In this document: piece by piece, positions 8,289-15,239 of the stretch
Numbering within the stretch: position 1 is the stretch's first letter
Layout: each line of letters begins with the position of its first letter
DNA from: Nocardioides ganghwensis
Lineage (GTDB): Bacteria; Actinomycetota; Actinomycetes; Propionibacteriales; Nocardioidaceae
NCBI RefSeq assembly: GCF_014779655.1
Contig: NZ_JACXYX010000012.1
Span: forward strand, 62,001-126,000
Direction of reading: 5' to 3'
Length of the DNA: 64,000 nt
Program-made: the position numbers and the translations under genes
Notes under the pieces: model-generated
The model's database searches: none
What the model was told of the DNA's origin: nothing
Seen by the model: the letters and a program-made list of their open reading frames with translations, nothing else

Positions 8289-9286
8289 CCAAGATCGCAG
8301 TCTTCAGTGCCGGATCGTGGGGCACCGCGTTCTCGCTCGTGCTCGCCGACGCCGGCAACGACGTGTCGCTGTGGGCCCGGCGCGACGAGGTCGTGGAGGC
8401 GATCAACGAACGCCGGGAGAACACCGACTACCTCCCCGGCATCGAGCTGCCGCCGTCGATCACGGCGTCCACCGATCCCGAGCAGGTCGCGGCCGACGCC
8501 GACGTCGTGGTGCTCACGGTGCCGTCGCAGAGCCTGCGCGAGAACCTCACTGCCTGGGCCCCGGTCCTGCCGGAGAAGGCGACGCTGGTGTCGCTGATGA
8601 AGGGTGTCGAGCTCGGCTCCCTGATGCGGATGAGCGAGGTGATCCAGGAGGTCACCGACGCCTCCGCCGACCGGATCGCCGTCGTCAGCGGACCCAACCT
8701 CGCGCGCGAGATCGCCCGCCGTGAGCCGGCCGCCTCCGTGGTCGCCTGCCTCGACGAGGAGCGAGCCAAGCACATCCAGGCCATCACCCACGGCCCGTCG
8801 TGGAGGCCCTACACCTCGGTGGACGTCCTCGGCTGCGAGATCGGAGGGGCCTACAAGAACGTCGTGGGCCTCGCCGTCGGAATGGCCGTCGGGCTGGGCT
8901 TCGGCGACAACACGACGGCCTCGGTCATCACCCGCGGCCTCGCCGAGACCGCCCGACTCGCGACCGCGCAGGGCGCGAACCCGCTGACGCTGATGGGTCT
9001 CGCCGGCCTCGGTGACCTGGTCGCCACCTGCTCCTCGCCCCTGTCGCGCAACCGCACCTTCGGCGAGCGGCTCGGCCAGGGAATGACCACCGAGGAGATC
9101 TACGCCTCGACCCGCCAGGTCGCCGAGGGCGCGAAGTCCTGCAAGTCGCTGCTCGAGCTGGCCCGCCGTACGGGCGTCGACGCCCCGATCGCCGAGGCGG
9201 TCGACGCCGTCGTCGACGGCAAGATGACCGCGCTCGACATGATGAACTCCTTCATCGCCCGCGACACCAAGGCCGAGATGGGCTAG
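8285..9286 (+). CDS. gpsA: Glycerol-3-phosphate dehydrogenase [NAD(P)+]
   Basis: Reduces dihydroxyacetone phosphate to glycerol-3-phosphate for phospholipid synthesis. At 333 residues it has the family length and motifs: an N-terminal Rossmann segment (VFSAGSWGTAFSLVLADAG), SGPNLAREI, the catalytic Lys in GGAYKNVVGLAVG and AGLGDLVATC. In the dinucleotide fingerprint the first Gly of GxGxxG is Ser (SAGSWG); the key central Gly is kept, so I expect activity. It overlaps plsC by 4 bases and converges on the anti-sigma-like gene 22 bp away. Confidence 0.95.
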   Translation: MTKIAVFSAGSWGTAFSLVLADAGNDVSLWARRDEVVEAINERRENTDYLPGIELPPSITASTDPEQVAADADVVVLTVPSQSLRENLTAWAPVLPEKATLVSLMKGVELGSLMRMSEVIQEVTDASADRIAVVSGPNLAREIARREPAASVVACLDEERAKHIQAITHGPSWRPYTSVDVLGCEIGGAYKNVVGLAVGMAVGLGFGDNTTASVITRGLAETARLATAQGANPLTLMGLAGLGDLVATCSSPLSRNRTFGERLGQGMTTEEIYASTRQVAEGAKSCKSLLELARRTGVDAPIAEAVDAVVDGKMTALDMMNSFIARDTKAEMG

Positions 9287-9308
9287 GTCTGCCGGTGGTC
9301 GAGCGGCC

Positions 9309-9914
9309 TCAGCCCGATGCCGGCACTGGTGTGCACGCGCCGACGGTCCCGCTCGCGACCTCCGCCGACACCGAGGAGCTCGTCCCCTCCACCACCCGCT
9401 GCCCCTCGCGCTCCGCGACCTCGGCGAGCTCGTCCTGCGTCATCGCCTCGACCGACAGGACCATCACGAAGGTCTCGCCGTCACGCACCGCGCCGGGTGG
9501 CAGCGTCACGCGCACCAGGTCCTCGCCGATCGACAGCGACAGGCCCACCTCACGCGCGACCTCGGTGAAGCGCCCCTCGGCGCACTGCTGCAGCTCCGGC
9601 AGGTACGTGATGTCGGCGGCGATGCCGCGGTCCTCGAGGGCCCGCTCGAGCCCAGCGGCGTCCTCGGGTCGGTTGACCTGCACCTCGACCTCGCCGGCGT
9701 TGCCCTCCTGCACGGAGTACGCCGGCGTGGTGCCGAGCCCGGGCACCAGGACGACGCCGACCACCGTGGCAGCGGCGACGCCCGCCGCGATGGCGAGGGC
9801 GCGACGGTGCGTACGCCCGGGAGCGGGGACGGCCTCGGTGGCCGTCGCGGTGGCGACCTCGCGCCGGAGCTCGGCGAGCAGCCGGGTCTCGTACGTGTCG
9901 AGCTGGGTGTTCAT
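9309..9914 (-). CDS. Membrane-anchored putative anti-sigma partner
   Basis: A 201-residue protein with a short N-terminal cytoplasmic segment (MNTQLDTYETRLLAELRREV), one membrane helix at about residues 38-58 and an extracytoplasmic domain of about 140 residues with two Cys. I recognise no zinc anti-sigma motif and no named family. Its ATG overlaps the stop of the ECF sigma gene by 4 bases, the arrangement usual for an anti-sigma factor. That role is inferred from position and topology only. Confidence 0.6.
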   Translation of the reverse strand: MNTQLDTYETRLLAELRREVATATATEAVPAPGRTHRRALAIAAGVAAATVVGVVLVPGLGTTPAYSVQEGNAGEVEVQVNRPEDAAGLERALEDRGIAADITYLPELQQCAEGRFTEVAREVGLSLSIGEDLVRVTLPPGAVRDGETFVMVLSVEAMTQDELAEVAEREGQRVVEGTSSSVSAEVASGTVGACTPVPASG

Positions 9915-10468
9915 GCGATCACCTCGAAGGGGCTGGGGAGGACGTCCTTGAGCCGGGCGCGGGCCCGGTGGTAGCGGACCCGGGCGTTGCCGGCGGAGAT
10001 GCCGAGTGCCTGCGCCGCCTCGGCGAGGCTGAGGCCGTCGACGGCGACGAGCTCGACGACGGCGCGCTGGTTGTCGGGCAGTGACGCCAGCGAGACGTAG
10101 AGCTCGCGGGCCAGGCGCTCACCGTCGATGCGGTCCGAGAGCAGCTCGGTGGAGTGGTCGTCGAGAAGTGCACGGCCACTGATGCGGGCGTTCGCGCGTG
10201 ACTCGCGGGCCCGTCGCCGGTGGTGGTCGGCGACGGCGTTGCGCGAGATCCCCGCGAGCCAGGCCGAGGGGTTGCCGAGGTCCTCGCGATAGCCGGCGGC
10301 ACCGTCGACCACTGCGAGGAAGATGTCGGCCGTCAGGTCCGCTGCGGCGTGCGGGTCGTCGACGCGGCGCGCGACGAAGCGACGCACCCACGGCAGGTGC
10401 TCGCGGTAGAACGACTCGAAGGCGTCGGGGTCCCGGCCGATGGCGGGGATGTCCGAGGGGGTCTCCAT
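9911..10468 (-). CDS. ECF RNA polymerase sigma factor
   Basis: About 185 residues with the two domains of extracytoplasmic-function sigma factors: region 2 (FESFYREHLPWVRRFVARRVDDPHAAADLTADIF split by the -10 binding helix, then WLAGISRNAVADHHRRR) and region 4 (SLASLPDNQRAVVELVAVDGLSLAEAAQALGIS). The ATG at 10468 (METPSDIP) seems the better start; one at 10486 would add six residues. It is translated with the membrane protein downstream. The signal and the regulon are unknown. Confidence 0.9.
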   Translation of the reverse strand: METPSDIPAIGRDPDAFESFYREHLPWVRRFVARRVDDPHAAADLTADIFLAVVDGAAGYREDLGNPSAWLAGISRNAVADHHRRRARESRANARISGRALLDDHSTELLSDRIDGERLARELYVSLASLPDNQRAVVELVAVDGLSLAEAAQALGISAGNARVRYHRARARLKDVLPSPFEVIA

Positions 10469-10554
10469 GCCAGTTCTTCGCCCCATGGTGCCGAAGCGTT
10501 ACACCCGGCGCGTGTCCACGCCGACACGGCGCGCGCACGCGCGGCGGACTCGCG

Positions 10555-11640
10555 TCAGCCGACGCACCCGTCGAGCGCGGCGCGCAGGTCCTCCCAGAGG
10601 TCCTCGACGTCCTCGATGCCGACCGACAGCCGGACCAGCCCGTCGGGGATCGTCGCGGCCTCCGCCTTCCAGCGACGCCGGCGCTCGAGGCTCGACTCCA
10701 CGCCGCCGAGGGAGGTGGCGTGCACCCACACGCGCGTCTTGCGGCTGAGCAGGTCGGCGGCCATCTCGCCCTGGGCGAGCACGATGCTGACGATCCCGCC
10801 GAAGCCGGGGTAGCGCACCTCGGAGAGGGCCGGGTGCTCACCGAGGCGGCGTACGAGCTCCTGGGCGTTTGCCTGGGAGCGTTCGACGCGCAGGTGGAGC
10901 GTCCGCAGGCCGCGCAGCGTGAGCCACGCCTCGAACGGGCCGGGGATCGCACCGACCAGGTCGCGCCGCCCCTTGAGCACGGTCCAGAGCTCGTCGTCGC
11001 GGGTCACGATGGCGCCCATCTGCACGTCGGAGTGGCCGGCGAGGTACTTGGTCGCGGAGTGCACGACGAGGTCCACGTCGTCCTCGAGCGGCCGCTGCAG
11101 CAGGGGAGTGGCGAAGGTGTTGTCGACGACGACGTACGCCCCGGCCTCGTGCGCCGCGGCGGTGATCGTGGGGATGTCGGCGATCTCCAGCGCGGGGTTG
11201 GTCGGCGACTCGAGCCACACCAGGGCCGCGCCGTCGCACGCCTTGACGACGGCATCGGTGTCGGTGATGTCGACCATCTCGGCCGTCAGGCGGCCGCGGG
11301 ACTCGAGGTCGGCGAGCTGCATGATCGTGCCGGTGTAGGCGTGCTTGGGCACCACGACCCTGCCCTCCTTGCCGACCAGGTCGAGGACGGTGGCCACGGC
11401 CGCGAGGCCGGAGGCGAAGGTCAGGCACCGGCCGCCCTCGAGTGCGCCGAGGGCGTCCTCGAGCGCCGTCCACGTGGGGTTGCCGTAGCGGCCGTACTCC
11501 ACCTCGCCGCCGGCGACGTAGGTCGCCGCCATCGTGATCGGGGTGTTGAGCGGGGCGTCTGGCTCCCGGTCCGGGCGCCCGGCCGTGACGGCGATGGTGC
11601 CGGGCCGGAGGGACGAGGTCGGGGACGGGTCTGCAGCCAT
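10555..11640 (-). CDS. PLP-dependent trans-sulfuration enzyme (cystathionine gamma-synthase/lyase family)
   Basis: A 361-residue fold-type I enzyme of the Cys/Met metabolism family. Phosphate contacts (YGRYGNPT, FASGLAA) and the cofactor Lys198 in HSATKYLAGHSD are visible. The protein is about 20 residues shorter than most MetB/MetC proteins. Whether it makes cystathionine, splits it or acts on another gamma- or beta-substituted amino acid cannot be decided by eye. It is divergent from ddl with 32 bp between starts and shares no operon with sulfur genes. Confidence 0.85.
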   Translation of the reverse strand: MAADPSPTSSLRPGTIAVTAGRPDREPDAPLNTPITMAATYVAGGEVEYGRYGNPTWTALEDALGALEGGRCLTFASGLAAVATVLDLVGKEGRVVVPKHAYTGTIMQLADLESRGRLTAEMVDITDTDAVVKACDGAALVWLESPTNPALEIADIPTITAAAHEAGAYVVVDNTFATPLLQRPLEDDVDLVVHSATKYLAGHSDVQMGAIVTRDDELWTVLKGRRDLVGAIPGPFEAWLTLRGLRTLHLRVERSQANAQELVRRLGEHPALSEVRYPGFGGIVSIVLAQGEMAADLLSRKTRVWVHATSLGGVESSLERRRRWKAEAATIPDGLVRLSVGIEDVEDLWEDLRAALDGCVG

Positions 11641-11659
11641 GCTCGCCAGCGTAGGTGGA

Positions 11660-11665
11660 TAGGGT
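11660..11665 (+). promoter_or_regulatory. ddl -10 element (leaderless type)
   Basis: TAGGGT 7 nt before the ddl ATG; an mRNA starting at or near the A of the ATG is expected. The same spacing recurs at other genes in the window. Confidence 0.5.
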
Positions 11666-11672
11666 CGTGCCG

Positions 11673-12818
11673 ATGAACGACACCTCCCCTGACAAGACCG
11701 CCGACCAGCACGGGCGCAAGCCGCGCGTCGCCGTGGTGTTCGGCGGCCGCTCCTCCGAGCACGGCATCTCGTGCGTCACCGCGGGGAGCGTGCTGGCCGC
11801 GATCGACCGCGAGGCGTACGACGTGGTGCCGGTCGGCATCGCCACCGACGGCCGCTGGGTGCTCGAGGCCGACGAGCCCGGCCGGCTCGCGATCCGGGGC
11901 AAGGACCTCCCCGAGGTCGACGCCGACCGCTCGCCCGTCGCCCTGATGGGCGCGACCACCGGCACCGACCTCGTGGTCACCGAGCCGTCGAGCGTCCCGT
12001 CGGTGATCGGTGAGGTCGACGTGGTCTTCCCGCTGCTCCACGGGCCGTGGGGCGAGGACGGCACCCTGCAGGGGATGCTCGAGATGGCAGGCGTGCGCTA
12101 CGTCGGGTCCGGCGTCCTGGCGTCGGCGGTCGGCATGGACAAGGCCTTCATGAAGGTCGTCCTCCAGTCTGCCGGCCTGCCGGTGACGCCCGGCATCGTC
12201 GTCACCCGCGCCGAGCTCGAGCAGGACCCGGTCGGCGTACGCGCCCGTGTCGAGGAGCTCGGCTTCCCCTCCTTCGCCAAGCCCGCCCGGGCCGGGTCGA
12301 GCATGGGCATCAGCAAGGTCCACGACGCCTCCGAGATCGAGGACGCCCTCGAGGAGGCCTTCCGCCACGACCCCAAGGTGCTCGTGGAGCAGTCGATGGA
12401 GGGCGCCCGTGAGGTCGAGTGCGGCGTCCTCGGCACCCTCGAGGGCCCGGCCGAGACGTCGCGGCCGGGTGAGGTCCGCACCGGCGGTGACCATGAGTTC
12501 TACGACTTCGAGGCCAAGTACCTCGCCGACCAGCACACCGAGATCGACATCCCCGCCGACCTGCCCGCCGAGGTCGAGCAGCAGCTGCGGGCGATGGCGG
12601 TCCGCGCCTTCGAGGCGCTCTCGTGCGAGGGCCTGGCCCGCGTCGACTTCTTCGTCATGCCCGACGGGTCCCTGGTGATCAACGAGCTCAACACGATGCC
12701 CGGCTTCACCCCCACGTCGATGTACCCCCAGCTCTGGGCGGCCACCGGCATGGCCTACCCCGAGCTCGTCGACCGGCTCGTGCAGCTGGCGCTGCGCCGC
12801 GACACCGGCCTTCGCTGA
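11673..12818 (+). CDS. ddl: D-alanine--D-alanine ligase
   Basis: ATP-grasp enzyme that makes the D-Ala-D-Ala dipeptide of peptidoglycan precursors. The 381-residue protein shows VFGGRSSEHGISC, HGPWGEDG (substrate loop), KPARAGSSMGI (ATP-grasp loop) and the metal-binding NELNTMPGFT. A GTG at 11655 could add six residues, but that start would leave only 10 bases behind a good TAGGGT -10 hexamer, so the ATG at 11673 is preferred. The location near gpsA and thiL is conserved in actinobacteria. Confidence 0.95.
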   Translation: MNDTSPDKTADQHGRKPRVAVVFGGRSSEHGISCVTAGSVLAAIDREAYDVVPVGIATDGRWVLEADEPGRLAIRGKDLPEVDADRSPVALMGATTGTDLVVTEPSSVPSVIGEVDVVFPLLHGPWGEDGTLQGMLEMAGVRYVGSGVLASAVGMDKAFMKVVLQSAGLPVTPGIVVTRAELEQDPVGVRARVEELGFPSFAKPARAGSSMGISKVHDASEIEDALEEAFRHDPKVLVEQSMEGAREVECGVLGTLEGPAETSRPGEVRTGGDHEFYDFEAKYLADQHTEIDIPADLPAEVEQQLRAMAVRAFEALSCEGLARVDFFVMPDGSLVINELNTMPGFTPTSMYPQLWAATGMAYPELVDRLVQLALRRDTGLR

Positions 12819-12834
12819 ACCCTCGCCCGGGGAC

Positions 12835-13338
12835 CTACAGGCAGGACAGCCCTTCGGCGAGGTGCTCCTCCAGCGCCGGTGCGAGCTCCGCGAGCGCGCG
12901 GTCGATGCCCAGGGTGCGGTAGTCGGCCGGCACCAGCACCTCGACGTAGGGCGTACGGCTGAGCGCGATCGGTGTCGCGTCCTCGCCCTGGTCTGCCAGC
13001 TGGTCGTCGGTGACGTACCACCCGACGCCGGCGATCACGTTGCACTCGGCGGTCGGCTCGTAGTCGGCCGGCTCCGGGACCCCGCACGTGAGGACGTACG
13101 CCGGGTCGCCCCACGCGGCACCCAGCGCGCCCTCGGGCTCGACGGCCACCCGGTCCTCCCCGGCGAGCGTCTCCGGGAGGTCGGCGACCAGCGCCTCGCA
13201 CGCGGCGCGATCGGCGGCGGAGAGGTCGTGGTCCTCGATGGTGGGGGTGCTGCTGCACCCGGCGAGCACCAGGCAGGCGGCAGCGGACGCGACGACGCCC
13301 CGGCTCCGCGCGGAGCCGAGGCGTCGTGCGGGTGGCAC
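12835..13338 (-). CDS. DUF3515 lipoprotein
   Basis: A 167-residue predicted lipoprotein: basic N-terminus, hydrophobic stretch and lipobox LVLAGC, then an extracytoplasmic domain with conserved Cys and WGDPAYVLTCGVP, as in the actinobacterial DUF3515 family (Rv2980 in M. tuberculosis, also next to ddl). The start is the GTG at 13338, directly after the Lrp-domain gene stop. Function unknown; a cell-wall role is suggested only by its neighbours. Confidence 0.75.
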   Translation of the reverse strand: MPPARRLGSARSRGVVASAAACLVLAGCSSTPTIEDHDLSAADRAACEALVADLPETLAGEDRVAVEPEGALGAAWGDPAYVLTCGVPEPADYEPTAECNVIAGVGWYVTDDQLADQGEDATPIALSRTPYVEVLVPADYRTLGIDRALAELAPALEEHLAEGLSCL

Positions 13339-13343
13339 TCGGG

Positions 13344-13580
13344 TCAGATGTGGACGACCGGGCACGTCAGCGTGCGGGTGATGCCGTCGAGGTTCTGCAC
13401 CTTGGAGACGACGAGCTTGCCGAGCTCGTCGACGTTCTTGGCCTCGGCTCGGACGATCACGTCGTAGGGACCGGTCACGTCCTCGGCGAGGGTGACGCCC
13501 TTGACCTGGGCGATCTCGCGGGCAACCTCGGCGGCCTTGCCGACGTCGGTCTGGATCAGGATGTAGGCCTGGACGACCAT
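13344..13580 (-). CDS. Stand-alone Lrp/AsnC ligand-binding (RAM) domain protein
   Basis: A 78-residue protein consisting only of the Lrp/AsnC effector domain (AYILIQTDVGKAAEVAREIAQ, then GPYDVIVRAEAKNVDELGKLV); the helix-turn-helix half is absent. The ATG has GAGGAG-type Shine-Dalgarno sequence ahead. Such proteins form amino-acid-binding oligomers and may pair with a full-length Lrp. It is followed after 5 bases by the DUF3515 gene and probably shares its mRNA. Confidence 0.85.
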   Translation of the reverse strand: MVVQAYILIQTDVGKAAEVAREIAQVKGVTLAEDVTGPYDVIVRAEAKNVDELGKLVVSKVQNLDGITRTLTCPVVHI

Positions 13581-13685
13581 CGTGGACTCCTCGGTCTCGT
13601 TCAACGGGTGTGACCGGCACAACCTACCGCGCCACGCGGGCGGGCGGACAGGGGATGGGTGCCTGTCGTCACAGTGCGCGTCTGG

Positions 13686-13691
13686 TGGGAT
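13686..13691 (+). promoter_or_regulatory. thiL -10 element (leaderless type)
   Basis: TGGGAT 6 nt before the thiL ATG. Confidence 0.3.
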
Positions 13692-13697
13692 GGGGTC

Positions 13698-14648
13698 ATG
13701 GCACTCGACGCGGACGCGACCCTCGGCGATGCAGGGGAGTTCGGCCTGATCTCCGAGCTCGTGGAGATCTTCGAGGGCGACGAGCAGGTGCTCGTCGGAC
13801 CCGGCGACGACGCCGCCGTCCTGCGCATCAAGCACGGCCACGTCGTGGTGTCCACCGACCTCATGGTCGAGGGCCGCCACTTCCGCCGCGACTGGGCCAG
13901 TGCCACCGACGTGGGCCACCGCGCGGCCGCCCAGAACCTCTCCGACATCAACGCCATGGGCGGCACCGCCCGTCACCTCACGATCGGCCTGGCCGCCCCC
14001 GCGGACCTCCCGGTGGCGTGGGCGCTGGACTTCGCCCGCGGGTTCGCGGAGGAGTGCGCGAGCGTCGGCGCGACCGTCGTCGGCGGCGACGTCACGCGCG
14101 CCGACGAGATCGTCATCGCCGTGACGGTGCTCGGCCAGTGCTACCAGTCACCCGTCCTGCGCTCGGGTGCGCAGCCCGGAGACGTGCTCGCCGTCACGGG
14201 CCGCCAGGGCTGGGCGGCCGGAGGGCTGGCCGTCCTCGGCCGCGGGTTCCGCTCGCCGCGGGTGCTCGTCGAGGCCTACCGCCGCCCGGAGCCCCCGTAC
14301 ACCGCGGGCAGGCAGGCCGCCGAGGCGGGCGCGACCGCGCTCATCGACGTCTCCGACGGACTCCTCGCCGAGGCCCGGCACCTCGCGGAGGCGAGCGGTG
14401 TCGCGATCGACGTGCGCACCGGCACCTTCGAGATCCCCGAGCCGCTCCAGGCCGTCGGCGCCGCCCTCGGGGCCGACCCCCTCCAGTTCATCCTCGGCGG
14501 GGGAGACGACCACGCGCTGCTCGCGACCTTCCCCGACCTCGCCTCGGTGCCGACCGGGTGGCACGTCGTCGGCGAGGTGACCGAGGGCGAGGGCGTCACC
14601 GTCGACGGCGGGACCTACGAGGGGCCGACCGGCTGGACGCACTTCTGA
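13698..14648 (+). CDS. thiL: Thiamine-monophosphate kinase
   Basis: Phosphorylates thiamine monophosphate to the pyrophosphate cofactor. The 316-residue PurM-like protein shows GPGDDAAVL, STDLMVEGRHF, AQNLSDINAMGG and GGDVTRADEI (ATP and metal sites), and DVSDGLLAEARHLA in the second half. The frame is open 13 codons upstream, but MALDAD at 13698 matches the family N-terminus. A structured repeat starts 12 bases after the stop. Confidence 0.95.
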   Translation: MALDADATLGDAGEFGLISELVEIFEGDEQVLVGPGDDAAVLRIKHGHVVVSTDLMVEGRHFRRDWASATDVGHRAAAQNLSDINAMGGTARHLTIGLAAPADLPVAWALDFARGFAEECASVGATVVGGDVTRADEIVIAVTVLGQCYQSPVLRSGAQPGDVLAVTGRQGWAAGGLAVLGRGFRSPRVLVEAYRRPEPPYTAGRQAAEAGATALIDVSDGLLAEARHLAEASGVAIDVRTGTFEIPEPLQAVGAALGADPLQFILGGGDDHALLATFPDLASVPTGWHVVGEVTEGEGVTVDGGTYEGPTGWTHF

Positions 14649-14659
14649 GCGTCCCGCGT

Positions 14660-14738
14660 GACCTGGTGGGGAAGTCCGACACCTGGAGGGGGTTGTACAG
14701 GCCTCCAGGTGACGGAGTCCCCGCTCGAGCGGGGACTC
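14660..14738 (+). repeat. Dispersed two-hairpin element, copy 1
   Basis: Hairpin A: arms CACCTGGAGG (14680-14689) and CCTCCAGGTG (14702-14711) around the loop GGGTTGTACAGG, extended outward by TCCG/CGGA past one A-A mismatch. Hairpin B: a perfect 24-nt palindrome (14715-14738) with TCGA at its centre. A second copy lies inverted at 58135-58214 with compensatory changes in both stems and 10 of 12 loop bases kept. It fills the gap after thiL. It could be a structured RNA or a REP-like repeat; it carries no gene. Confidence 0.85.
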
Positions 14739-14780
14739 TGCGAGCGGGCCGCCGCGCAGGTCCGGCCGGACGGACGACGA

Positions 14781-14808
14781 AGCCCCCGCCGCATCAGCGA
14801 CGGGGGCT
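14781..14808 (-). terminator. rpmB terminator
   Basis: Stem GCCCCCGTCGC/GCGGCGGGGGC (minus strand, one wobble) with loop TGAT, followed on the minus strand by TTCGTCGT, 20 bases beyond the rpmB stop. It can also act on thiL transcripts from the other side. Confidence 0.75.
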
Positions 14809-14828
14809 CACGTACGAGTCTGGTCAGG

Positions 14829-15014
14829 TCAGCGGGAGACCTTGCCGGCCTTGAGGCAGCCGGTGCAGACGTTGAGGCGCTTGGGCGTGCCGTTCACGGT
14901 CGCCCGGACGCGCTGGATGTTGGGGTTGAAGCGACGCTTCGTGATCTTGCGCGACCAGGGACGGTTGTTTCCGAAGCCCGGCTTCTTGGCGCAGATGTCG
15001 CAGACGGCAGCCAC
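14829..15014 (-). CDS. rpmB: 50S ribosomal protein L28
   Basis: 61 residues starting at GTG: AAVCDICAKKPGFGNN then SRKITKRRFNPNIQ, the L28 signature. Both CxxC pairs (CDIC and CTGC) are kept, so this is the zinc-binding form; actinobacteria often carry a second, zinc-free L28 used under zinc limitation, which is not in this window. The gene is transcribed alone, away from the DAK2 gene. Confidence 0.97.
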   Translation of the reverse strand: MAAVCDICAKKPGFGNNRPWSRKITKRRFNPNIQRVRATVNGTPKRLNVCTGCLKAGKVSR

Positions 15015-15166
15015 CGTGCACTCCGATCCGTTCGAGGTTGATAGATGTTCGAGAGGCCTGCACGCCGCAGGAAGCGGCACGAGGCAACCGGGCAACAGTA
15101 GCCGAGGACCCGCGCGGGGAGGAAATCGGAAGCCGCGTCGTGGTCGGCCGCGTCGGAGCAGGGCAC

Positions 15167-15172
15167 TACCCT
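15167..15172 (+). promoter_or_regulatory. Possible -10 of the DAK2 gene
   Basis: TACCCT about 70 nt upstream of the start codon, in the divergent rpmB gap; no convincing -35. Confidence 0.3.
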
Positions 15173-15239
15173 GTGGCGCGCACCACATCGTACGACGCAG
15201 CACACGTCAGACCGCAGACACGGGGAGAGCACCGACGCG

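Noticed and set aside
8285..9286. gpsA inactivated by the Ser in its nucleotide fingerprint
   Set aside because: The other motifs are intact and the central Gly is present; related actinobacterial GpsA proteins vary at the first Gly.
10487..10554. A small gene between the sigma and trans-sulfuration genes
   Set aside because: The 68 bases contain no start with a ribosome-binding site and are explained as the upstream region of the sigma gene.
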